Position numbers and translations under genes: made by a program
The notes under the pieces: model-generated
Databases searched by the model: none
What the model saw: the letters and a program-made list of their open reading frames with translations, nothing else
What the model was told of the DNA's origin: nothing
Source: Oscillospiraceae bacterium
Lineage (GTDB): Bacteria > Bacillota_A > Clostridia > Oscillospirales > Oscillospiraceae
NCBI GenBank assembly: GCA_021771675.1
Contig: JAETOP010000062.1
Span: forward strand, 1-22,465
Direction: 5' to 3'
Length of the DNA stretch: 22,465 bases
In this document: one piece after another, positions 1 to 6,551 of the stretch
Layout of the letters: every line of letters starts with the position of its first letter
How positions within the stretch are numbered: the first letter of the stretch is position 1

Positions 1-163
1 CTGGCTCCATTCAACGGGGCACTCAAAAACCATCACTTGGCGGGCGCAAAAACGTTACCGGGCGGATAGTGGGGTAACGAATGGGAACCATCCCCGTGCG
101 GCATTGGGGTGAAGCGTCCTGCGCTTCAAATTACAATTTTCCGAGCTGGGTTGATCTAAACAA
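1..163. other. Unassigned structured noncoding end of window
   Basis: No convincing gene is visible. All three forward frames hit stops by about position 112, and the short reverse peptides lack ribosome sites. Two small inverted repeats can be seen: CGTTACC (53-59) with GGTAACG (73-79), and GAAGCG (111-116) with CGCTTC (122-127). The stretch could be the 3' end of a gene or of a structured RNA lying to the left of the window, or a fragment of a dispersed repeat. I recognise no RNA family in it. Confidence 0.3.
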
Positions 164-164
164 C

Positions 165-217
165 AAAAAAGGAAGCACATCTTCACCGGTTTTCCGGATA
201 AGACGTGCTTCCCTTTT
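165..217 (-). terminator. Intrinsic terminator of the GGGtGRT operon
   Basis: A long hairpin pairs GGAAGCAC (171-178) with GTGCTTCC (205-212). After one mismatch the stem continues with TCTT/AAGA, and it ends in CCGG-TTTT-CCGG (186-197). On the minus strand the stem is followed by a run of six U (from A165-A170). It lies about 57 bases past the stop of the 274-1272 gene. A-runs and T-runs flank both sides, so it may also work on the plus strand. Confidence 0.85.
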
Positions 218-273
218 ATTTTGCGATATTGGGAGTTTTGAACCTTTCCCGTTCAAAAGCGGAGGTTTCCCTC

Positions 274-1272
274 TTACTTCAGCGCTTCCTCAACAGCAAC
301 GGCCACGGAGACGGTCATACCGACCATGGGGTTGTTGCCGGCGCCCAGGAAGCCCATCATTTCCACATGGGCGGGGACGGAGGAGGAACCGGCGAACTGG
401 GCATCAGAGTGCATCCGGCCCATGGTATCGGTCATGCCATAGGAGGCGGGACCGGCGGCCATGTTGTCGGGGTGCAGAGTACGGCCCGTACCACCGCCGG
501 AGGCCACGGAGAAATACTTCTTGCCCTGCTCAACGCACTCCTTCTTATAGGTGCCGGCAACGGGGTGCTGGAACCGGGTGGGGTTGGTGGAGTTGCCAGT
601 AATGGACACATCCACGCCCTCGTGGTGCATGATGGCCACGCCCTCGCGGACATCGTCAGCGCCGAAGCAGCGGACAGCGGCCCGCTCGCCGTCGGAGTAC
701 TTGTACTCCTTGACCACGGTCAGCTCGCTGGTGTAGTAGTCGAACTTGGTCTGCACATAGGTGAAGCCGTTGATCCGGGAGATGATCTGAGCGGCATCCT
801 TGCCCAGGCCGTTCAGGATGACCCGCAGGGGCTCCTTACGGGCCTTGTTGGCAGAGCGGGCAATGCCGATGGCGCCCTCGGCGGCGGCGAAGGACTCGTG
901 GCCTGCCAGGAAGGCGAAGCACTTGGTCTCGTCCCGCAGCAGCATAGCGCCCAGGTTGCCATGGCCCAAACCAACCTTACGATCCTCGGCCACGGAGCCG
1001 GGGATGCAGAAGGCCTGCAGGCCGATGCCGATGGCCTCGGCGGCCTCAGCGGCGGTCTTGACGCCCTTCTTCATGGCGATGGCGGCGCCCACGCAGTAGG
1101 CCCATGCCACGTCCTCAAAGCAGATGGGCTGAATGCCCTTGACAATCTCATAGGGATCGAAGCCCTTGGCAGTACACATCTCCCGGCAGCTTTCCACGGA
1201 CTCCAGGCCGTACTGAGCCAGAACGCCATTGATCTTGTCGATTTTTCTTTCGTAACCTTCAAACAATGCCAT
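274..1272 (-). CDS. GGGtGRT family protein (function unknown)
   Basis: This 332-residue protein belongs to the family named after its GGGtGRT motif, here GGGTGRT at residues 259-265. The C-terminal part around and after the motif is rich in Gly, Met and His (for example MGRMHSD at 284-290). Cysteines at residues 29, 33, 51, 60, 89, 118, 202 and 246 could serve as metal or cluster ligands, but this is not established. There is no signal peptide or membrane segment, so it should be cytosolic. The ATG start is set by an AGGAGG ribosome site 7 bases upstream. It is the second gene of an operon, 15 bases after the NifU-like scaffold gene, which suggests a role in making or using an iron-sulfur or related cofactor. 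The biochemical activity is unknown to me. The family call is firm; the function is inference from the neighbour. Confidence 0.9.
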   Translation of the reverse strand: MALFEGYERKIDKINGVLAQYGLESVESCREMCTAKGFDPYEIVKGIQPICFEDVAWAYCVGAAIAMKKGVKTAAEAAEAIGIGLQAFCIPGSVAEDRKVGLGHGNLGAMLLRDETKCFAFLAGHESFAAAEGAIGIARSANKARKEPLRVILNGLGKDAAQIISRINGFTYVQTKFDYYTSELTVVKEYKYSDGERAAVRCFGADDVREGVAIMHHEGVDVSITGNSTNPTRFQHPVAGTYKKECVEQGKKYFSVASGGGTGRTLHPDNMAAGPASYGMTDTMGRMHSDAQFAGSSSVPAHVEMMGFLGAGNNPMVGMTVSVAVAVEEALK

Positions 1273-1287
1273 CTTTGCGTCCTCCTC

Positions 1288-1980
1288 TTATTCGTGCCGG
1301 GGGTCGATGTACTTCGCAGCACCATCGAAGCGGCCATAGTGGCCCTTTGCCTTCTTCAGCGCCTCATTGGCATCGTCGCCCTTCTTGATGAAGTCCATCA
1401 TCTTGCCCAGGTTGATGAACTCGTAGCCGATAATCAGGTTCTCCTCGTCCAGCGCCACACGGGTCACATAGCCCTCGGCCATTTCCAGATAACGGGGGCC
1501 CTTTGCCTTGGTGGCGAACATGGTGCCCACCTGGCTGCGCAGGCCCTTGCCCAGATCTTCCAGAGAAGCGCCCACTGCCAAGCCGCCCTCGGAGAAGGCA
1601 GACTGGCTGCGGCCATAGACGATCTGGAGGAACAGCTCCCGCATAGCGGTGTTGATGGCATCGCACACCAGGTCGGTGTTCAGAGCTTCCAGGATGGTCT
1701 TGCCGATAAGAATTTCGGCAGCCATAGCAGCGGAGTGGGTCATGCCGGAGCAGCCCAGAGTCTCCACAAGAGCTTCCTCAATGACGCCCTCCTTAATGTT
1801 CAGGGTCAGCTTGCAGCAGCCCTGCTGAGGAGCACACCAGCCGATACCGTGGGTAAAGCCACTGATGTCCTTGATTTCCTTGGCCTGCACCCATTTGCCC
1901 TCTTCGGGAATGGGAGCGGGGCCATGGTATGCGCCCTTAGCGACGGAGCACATATTCTGTACTTCTGCACTGTAAATCAT
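1288..1980 (-). CDS. NifU/IscU-like iron-sulfur cluster assembly scaffold protein
   Basis: This 230-residue protein has the NifU N-terminal (IscU-like) scaffold fold at about residues 40-125. Candidate cluster ligands are C49, C55/C56 (GWCAPQQGCC region) and C77 (LGCSGM). C106 is in the helical part, but the usual third IscU cysteine pattern is not obvious. IscU proteins are about 130 residues, so this one carries roughly 100 extra C-terminal residues that I cannot assign. The start is the ATG at 1980 with AAAGGAA 7 bases upstream; a 7-codon upstream extension is possible but would include the ribosome site. It is the first gene of the operon with the GGGtGRT gene, directly behind a perfect sigma-A promoter. 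No cysteine desulfurase (iscS/nifS/sufS) is in the window, so sulfur supply must come from elsewhere. Confidence 0.88.
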   Translation of the reverse strand: MIYSAEVQNMCSVAKGAYHGPAPIPEEGKWVQAKEIKDISGFTHGIGWCAPQQGCCKLTLNIKEGVIEEALVETLGCSGMTHSAAMAAEILIGKTILEALNTDLVCDAINTAMRELFLQIVYGRSQSAFSEGGLAVGASLEDLGKGLRSQVGTMFATKAKGPRYLEMAEGYVTRVALDEENLIIGYEFINLGKMMDFIKKGDDANEALKKAKGHYGRFDGAAKYIDPRHE

Positions 1981-2000
1981 GGCAAAATTCCTTTCTTTCA

Positions 2001-2020
2001 AAAGGCGGTCGCCCGCCTTT
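2001..2020 (-). promoter_or_regulatory. 5' UTR hairpin just before the NifU-like gene
   Basis: In the leader RNA a perfect 8-bp stem AAAGGCGG/CCGCCTTT closes a GCGA tetraloop of the GNRA type. It ends about 20 bases before the start codon and directly before the ribosome site. It is not followed by a U-tract, so it is not a terminator. A second small stem, GCCC/GGGC (2041-2053), lies upstream in the same leader. Likely roles are mRNA stabilisation or translation control; this is inference. Confidence 0.55.
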
Positions 2021-2066
2021 GGATTAACGTTTCAGAAGCTGCCCAGTCCGGGCATTTCCATCCTAT

Positions 2067-2095
2067 ATTATACATTCATTAAATGGACTTGTCAA
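2067..2095 (-). promoter_or_regulatory. Consensus sigma-A promoter of the NifU-like/GGGtGRT operon
   Basis: The -35 TTGACA (2090-2095) and -10 TATAAT (2067-2072) both match the consensus perfectly with a 17-bp spacer. The leader from here to the start codon is about 80 bases. Such a promoter suggests strong, largely constitutive transcription of the two downstream genes. Confidence 0.88.
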
Positions 2096-2160
2096 TTGTG
2101 GAAGAAAACAATCCGCAAAATGTCCACCGAAGAAAACCTGAACGCCTTTGACAAAATTAC

Positions 2161-2811
2161 CTATCCCTGGAGCTCCCGGACATAGGCTTTCCGATCCGAC
2201 GCCTTAAAGTAGGCAGAACCGGTGACCAGGATTTCAGCCCCGCTGGCCTTACAGACTGGAGCTGTATGACCGTCGATCCCGCCGTCCACGGACAAGACAC
2301 AGCCCGGGTTCACCTCATCCAGCCGGGAACGGAGGGCACGGAGTTTGGGCATCATGTCCTCCTTGAATTTTTGGCCGCCAAAGCCCGGTTGAACCGTCAT
2401 CACCAGAATCAGATCACACAGAGAAAGGTAGGGCTCCGCCTCCTCCGCCTTGGTTCCGGGCTTCAGGGAGATGCCCGCCCTGCAACCCATAGAGCGAATC
2501 ATCTCCAATGCTTTGACGTTATTCTCCCGGGAATCCGCCTCAACATGAATGGTGAGCCAATCCGCTCCGGCGGCCACAAAACGCTCAACATAACGAATGG
2601 GCCGCTCGATCATCAGATGGACATCCAGTGTCATATCCGTTACGTCCCGAATGGCTTTCAATGCCGGAAGGCCAAAGGAAAAGTTGGGGACAAAGGTTCC
2701 ATCCATCACGTCCACGTGAATCCAATCGGCGCCGTTTTTCTCAATATCATGAATATCCCGCTCCAAATTCACAAAATCCGCAGCCAGAATAGAGGGTGCA
2801 ACCTTCGCCAT
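2161..2811 (-). CDS. rpe: Ribulose-phosphate 3-epimerase
   Basis: The enzyme interconverts D-ribulose 5-phosphate and D-xylulose 5-phosphate in the pentose phosphate pathway. The 216-residue length is typical. It is a TIM barrel with the family signatures in order: APSILAADF near the N-terminus, IHVDVMDGTFVPN (about residues 31-43) with the catalytic Asp and metal ligands, DVHLMIE (about 63-69), MTVQPGFGGQ (about 142-151), and the catalytic VDGGID near residue 180. The start is the ATG at 2811, with AGGAG 6 bases upstream; longer readings into the leader lack a ribosome site. It stands alone here with its own promoter, not in the prkC-rsgA-rpe order common in Firmicutes. No clear terminator lies between it and the next minus-strand operon, so some readthrough is possible. 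Confidence 0.97.
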   Translation of the reverse strand: MAKVAPSILAADFVNLERDIHDIEKNGADWIHVDVMDGTFVPNFSFGLPALKAIRDVTDMTLDVHLMIERPIRYVERFVAAGADWLTIHVEADSRENNVKALEMIRSMGCRAGISLKPGTKAEEAEPYLSLCDLILVMTVQPGFGGQKFKEDMMPKLRALRSRLDEVNPGCVLSVDGGIDGHTAPVCKASGAEILVTGSAYFKASDRKAYVRELQG

Positions 2812-2855
2812 ATTGTTCTCCTCTCCCCTTGCGTGCTCCCTGCAAGGCCATTTAC

Positions 2856-2884
2856 ATACTATCACAAAAACGGGGAAAAAGCAA
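2856..2884 (-). promoter_or_regulatory. Sigma-A promoter of rpe
   Basis: TTGCTT (-35, 2879-2884) and TAGTAT (-10, 2856-2861) are separated by 17 bp, and the -10 lies 44 bases upstream of the rpe start. It sits just downstream of the terminator of the preceding minus-strand gene, which fits rpe being a separate transcription unit. Confidence 0.65.
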
Positions 2885-2962
2885 CCAGGTCGGCCGTTAA
2901 TTTCCCGCAAGTCTCATGCCGCCAGTCGTAATTTGGGTCCGGCTCACTTCCCTTTCACCCCA

Positions 2963-2993
2963 TAAAAATGCGCCGGGGGCAATCCCGGCGCAT
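2963..2993 (-). terminator. Intrinsic terminator after the deacetylase-like gene
   Basis: A perfect 10-bp stem ATGCGCCGGG (2968-2977)/CCCGGCGCAT (2984-2993) closes a 6-base loop. On the minus strand it is followed by a short U-run. It lies about 80 bases past the stop of the 3075-5033 gene and separates that gene from rpe. Confidence 0.82.
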
Positions 2994-3021
2994 TCATTTT
3001 GCAGTTGGCGAATCTCCGTCT

Positions 3022-3066
3022 GAATCAAAGGACGCTGACTTCAGAAGATTTAAGTCGGGTTGATTC
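3022..3066. repeat. Nested inverted repeat between stop codon and terminator
   Basis: GAATCAA (3022-3028) pairs with TTGATTC (3060-3066), with an inner GACTT (3037-3041)/AAGTC (3052-3056). No U-tract follows. It lies directly downstream of the 3075-5033 gene on the minus strand and may be a 3'-end stabilising structure. It may also be chance. Confidence 0.35.
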
Positions 3067-3074
3067 GTAACCTC

Positions 3075-5033
3075 TTAGGATTTGGCGGGGGTGCTGCCAC
3101 GGCTGGCCACATCCAGAACCACGTTGCAGTCAAAGTAGTTGGAGAACTGGCTGGAATACCAGGCCATGGTCTCACCGGTGACCATCAGACGGGTCTGGCG
3201 GACAAAGGTGGTGTTCACATCCACTCTGGGGGAGGAGCCACTGTTCAGGAAGAACCGAAGGCCGCTGTTGTAGAGCGCATTGAAGGTAGTGCCGGAATAG
3301 GACTCAATATCGCTGGCACGGGCAAAGACAATGGTATCCACCTCGCCGATAACGGGGGTAATCTGGTTGGTCCAGTTCTGAAGCTCAGACTGAATCTGCA
3401 GGGTGGTCATGCTCCGGTAAGCCAAATTACTGTAGGTGTAGCTGGCAATGGTGTAGCCCTTTTCCCGCAGAGCGGCCACAATCTGCTTGGCGCCCTCCAC
3501 TTCCTTGTCGTAGAAGTCCTGACCGAACCGGGAGACATAGGAGGTATTGGTTCGATAGCCGAACACGCCCTCGGTGCCGCTGACTGCCAGAATGGCACGG
3601 GCTCCCTGGTAGCAGAAGTCCGGATGCTCCTGAATGAAGGCCTCCAGCACAGGCACCAAATCATAGTTGCCAATCAGCGTCTGGCCGCTGGCATCCACAT
3701 AGGATGCCTTGATTTCACCGTTGTCGTCCAGCACCAGCTTATTGGCAAAGCCATGGCCGCTGCCGTCCAAAACGCCGTCCTTATCCGGGTCAACCATATA
3801 CTCAAAGTAGTTGACCATGGTCTCTGTAATCATAATCGGCTTCTTGCCCTGTGGCAGATAGATGGATTGGGCAAAGAAGCTGTTGTTGCCGTCCACCCCG
3901 GGCACATTGGAAATAAAGCTGTCGAAATCCACCAAAACATAGTTGTTGGCGTACAGCTGGTTCAATATTCTGGAAAACTCCTCCACGGATACAAAATTCT
4001 TGTTATAACTGCCGTACAGATCGGCGCCAGACACATCCTTATTGCAGGCTCTGGAAGGATCGGCCATCAGGACATGGAAAGAGAGGTTGGGGATGGTGGA
4101 AACATCCTTTATCTCAGACAGCTGGCTTTGCTCATTCACCAACTCTGATTTTTTTGCAGTCACCTGCTGGAGGAATTTGTCATTGGTGCCGCTGTAGGAA
4201 TTCAGCAGCTCAATCGCCTTCTCATAATCATAGCCAACCACCAGGATCTCCGCCTGAGCCATCAGGCTCTTAAATTCCTGCTCCGCAACCGTTGCAGCGC
4301 TGGCCTGCTGCTGGGCCTGCTGCTGGGCGGCATCATCCTTGTTCTGCTTCACAATGAGGGCATTGGAGATAGAGCCAACAATAAAGCTGAGCATCAAAAA
4401 CAGCGCCGCACCTGCAATAATGGCAGGGAGATAGACCTCCTTGAAGATGCGCTTCTTCTCCCGCTTTTTCCGGCGGGTATACCTGGGATCCAGGGGGTCC
4501 AAAGGCTCCTCGTTTTTCAGCCTGGTCACCGGCTCCATATACATATCCAGGAGCTTGGAGAAGGCGCTCTTCTTCCTGGGCCCGGCGGACTTCTTGTTTC
4601 TGACGGGGTCTTCCTTTTTTTCCTTGCCACCCAGGATAGGGAGCTTCAGTCCGGCCTTCTTTTTCTTGGGCGGTGGAACATCGTCCTCCTCTTCCTCCGG
4701 GTACTCCTCCTCATAGGCCTCCGGCTCCTCGCCGTAAACCTTCACGTCATCATCCTCTGGATACTCCTCCTGCTGAGGCTCATCATCATGTCCGGGAAAG
4801 TCAGAGATGTAATCCTCTTCAGAATCATCCTCCCCTGCCAGGTCAACGTCCTCAAATTCCGCAGGAGGCCGATCGAAGTGATACCGCTTGGTTTCATCCT
4901 GCGGATCGGCAGCCCCGTCTTCCTCGGTTATTTCGGAAAAATCAAAATCCTCGTCCTCCGACAAAAAGTCTTTCGGATCGAAGCCATATTCTTCTTCAAA
5001 ATCGAAATCGATGTCGAATTCGTTCTTATCCAT
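3075..5033 (-). CDS. Membrane-anchored polysaccharide-deacetylase-like protein, probably catalytically dead
   Basis: This 652-residue protein has four parts. Residues 1-120 are extremely acidic (long Asp/Glu runs) and likely disordered. Residues 122-198 are Lys/Arg-rich. A single membrane helix spans about 199-224, and RRKKREKKR before it predicts a cytoplasmic N-terminus. Residues 225-652 are outside, with a Gln/Ala-rich helical stretch (about 235-310) and then a NodB/polysaccharide-deacetylase-like domain (about 315-645; for example SVEEFSRILNQLYANNYVLV and HPDFCYQGARAILAVSG). The metal motifs are missing. The TFDD-like site reads ITETM (402-406), and the SHTYSH-type site reads SYTYSN (531-536), so both histidines are replaced. 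A cell-wall role is likely but the catalytic one is doubtful. The start is the ATG at 5033 behind an AGGTAGGG-type ribosome site. It is a single gene with its own promoter and terminator. Confidence 0.75.
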   Translation of the reverse strand: MDKNEFDIDFDFEEEYGFDPKDFLSEDEDFDFSEITEEDGAADPQDETKRYHFDRPPAEFEDVDLAGEDDSEEDYISDFPGHDDEPQQEEYPEDDDVKVYGEEPEAYEEEYPEEEEDDVPPPKKKKAGLKLPILGGKEKKEDPVRNKKSAGPRKKSAFSKLLDMYMEPVTRLKNEEPLDPLDPRYTRRKKREKKRIFKEVYLPAIIAGAALFLMLSFIVGSISNALIVKQNKDDAAQQQAQQQASAATVAEQEFKSLMAQAEILVVGYDYEKAIELLNSYSGTNDKFLQQVTAKKSELVNEQSQLSEIKDVSTIPNLSFHVLMADPSRACNKDVSGADLYGSYNKNFVSVEEFSRILNQLYANNYVLVDFDSFISNVPGVDGNNSFFAQSIYLPQGKKPIMITETMVNYFEYMVDPDKDGVLDGSGHGFANKLVLDDNGEIKASYVDASGQTLIGNYDLVPVLEAFIQEHPDFCYQGARAILAVSGTEGVFGYRTNTSYVSRFGQDFYDKEVEGAKQIVAALREKGYTIASYTYSNLAYRSMTTLQIQSELQNWTNQITPVIGEVDTIVFARASDIESYSGTTFNALYNSGLRFFLNSGSSPRVDVNTTFVRQTRLMVTGETMAWYSSQFSNYFDCNVVLDVASRGSTPAKS

Positions 5034-5067
5034 CGCTCGTCCCTACCTTTATGGTAATGTCAACCTT

Positions 5068-5096
5068 ATTCTAACATTGCTCTAAAGAAAATGCAA
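5068..5096 (-). promoter_or_regulatory. Sigma-A promoter of the deacetylase-like gene
   Basis: TTGCAT (-35, 5091-5096) and TAGAAT (-10, 5068-5073) have a 17-bp spacer and lie 35 bases upstream of the start codon. The leader is therefore short, about 25-30 bases. Confidence 0.7.
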
Positions 5097-5142
5097 GTGT
5101 AATTGACATAAAACCTCAAAATTCGTGGCTGCTAAGAAAAGC

Positions 5143-6537
5143 TTAAGTTTTGGATTCTGCTGATTCATCAAACAATCGCTGCCGGGTGATGTTCCTGGCC
5201 CACTTCCCGCTGCGGTAATGGCTGATGACCCAGGGCCACTTCACAAATTCATCTGTGCACAGCAGGAAATAGACCCACAGAACCGGAAGTTTCAAAACAA
5301 AGGCCGCAAAAAATCCCAAGGGCACTGCGTAACACCACATGTCGATGCTGTCGCAGATCAGGCCGAACCGGGTATCTCCCCCCGCCCGGAATACACCGGC
5401 AATCAGGGAGGTATTGACGGCGGCGCCCATGATGTAATAGGTGTTGATCCAGAGCATCACCTTCAGATAACCCATGGCAGTCACCGACAGGCTGGCGGAG
5501 GCGAAGCGGAGCACCAAAGGAATGCAGGCAATCAGCACCACCGCCCCAACCAGACCGGAAACCACCGTCATCTTCATCACCTGGGAGGCGTACTGCTTTG
5601 CCTTGTCCAGCTTTCCCTCTCCCATCACATTACCCAGCAGGATTCCTCCCGCACTGGCCACGGCGAAACAGAAGGTAGTGCTTAAATTTCGCACCACGAC
5701 CACCATGGAGTTGGCCGCCACTGCATCATTGCCCATGTGTCCCAAAATCACGGAATACATAGAGAAAGCCAGTCCCCAGGACACATCGTTGCCCAGAGCG
5801 GGCAGAGCCAGGCGGATGAAGTCCCCGGTAAGGAGCTTATTCCCATGAAACATGGTACCCAGATTCAGCTTCACTTCCCCCGAAAAGGCGGACACCAGGA
5901 AACAGCCGATCAGCTCTGCCACCCGGGAAGCTGCCGTAGCAATGGCCACCCCCGTCGCTCCCAGCTTGGGCGCACCGAAGAAGCCGAAAATAAACACCGC
6001 ATTGAGCGCAATGTTCAGCAAAAAGGTCATCACATTCAGCACCATGCATACCGTCACTCTGCCGATGCTGCGCAGCACTGCCAAATATATCTCTATGATG
6101 CCCCAGCAGAGGTAGGTTATTCCCATAACCCGCAGGTAATCGGCGCCGATTGCAATCAGCTCCGCATCCTTTGTAAAAAGGCGCATCATCAGCTGCGGGG
6201 CGGTAAACGCCGCCGCCGAGACGATTAAGGTCAGCGTCATGGAATAGCGCAGGGCAATTCCCTGCACGGTCTGGATGGCCCGAAAATCCCGTTTTCCGTA
6301 GTATTGGGCGCAGAGCAATGCCGCCCCGGTGCCCAAACCGTAGTAGACCATGCTGATGACGTTGGCATAGTTGGCCGCCAGAGACACGGCGGAAATGGAG
6401 GACTGTCCCACATAGTTCAGCATCACCACGTCCGATGAGCTGACCGCCGCACTGAGCAGATTTTGAATCACCAACGGGATCAGCAGCCTATACATCTGCT
6501 TGTTGAAATTTTTGTCCAGAGTATTTCCTTTCCTCAT
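5143..6537 (-). CDS. MATE family efflux transporter
   Basis: This 464-residue integral membrane protein has about 12 hydrophobic segments in two similar halves. That is the layout of multidrug and toxin extrusion (MATE) transporters, which exchange Na+ or H+ for cationic drugs or metabolites. The N-terminal half shows the typical pattern LLIPLVIQNLLSAAVSSSDV (about residues 18-37), where many MATE proteins have a conserved region around helix 1. The substrate cannot be read from sequence. The ATG start has GAGG 6 bases upstream. It begins only 14 bases after the uvrB stop, so it is the last gene of a radC-uvrB-MATE transcription unit. The charged C-terminal tail (about 440-464) is cytoplasmic. 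No clear terminator hairpin was found after it. Confidence 0.93.
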   Translation of the reverse strand: MRKGNTLDKNFNKQMYRLLIPLVIQNLLSAAVSSSDVVMLNYVGQSSISAVSLAANYANVISMVYYGLGTGAALLCAQYYGKRDFRAIQTVQGIALRYSMTLTLIVSAAAFTAPQLMMRLFTKDAELIAIGADYLRVMGITYLCWGIIEIYLAVLRSIGRVTVCMVLNVMTFLLNIALNAVFIFGFFGAPKLGATGVAIATAASRVAELIGCFLVSAFSGEVKLNLGTMFHGNKLLTGDFIRLALPALGNDVSWGLAFSMYSVILGHMGNDAVAANSMVVVVRNLSTTFCFAVASAGGILLGNVMGEGKLDKAKQYASQVMKMTVVSGLVGAVVLIACIPLVLRFASASLSVTAMGYLKVMLWINTYYIMGAAVNTSLIAGVFRAGGDTRFGLICDSIDMWCYAVPLGFFAAFVLKLPVLWVYFLLCTDEFVKWPWVISHYRSGKWARNITRQRLFDESAESKT

Positions 6538-6551
6538 AAATTACCTCTTCT

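Noticed and set aside
205..2082. Long plus-strand reading frame (625 codons) across the NifU-like/GGGtGRT operon
   Set aside because: It is antisense to two well-supported genes, has no family resemblance and no ribosome site. Biased codon use in GC-rich genes opens this frame.
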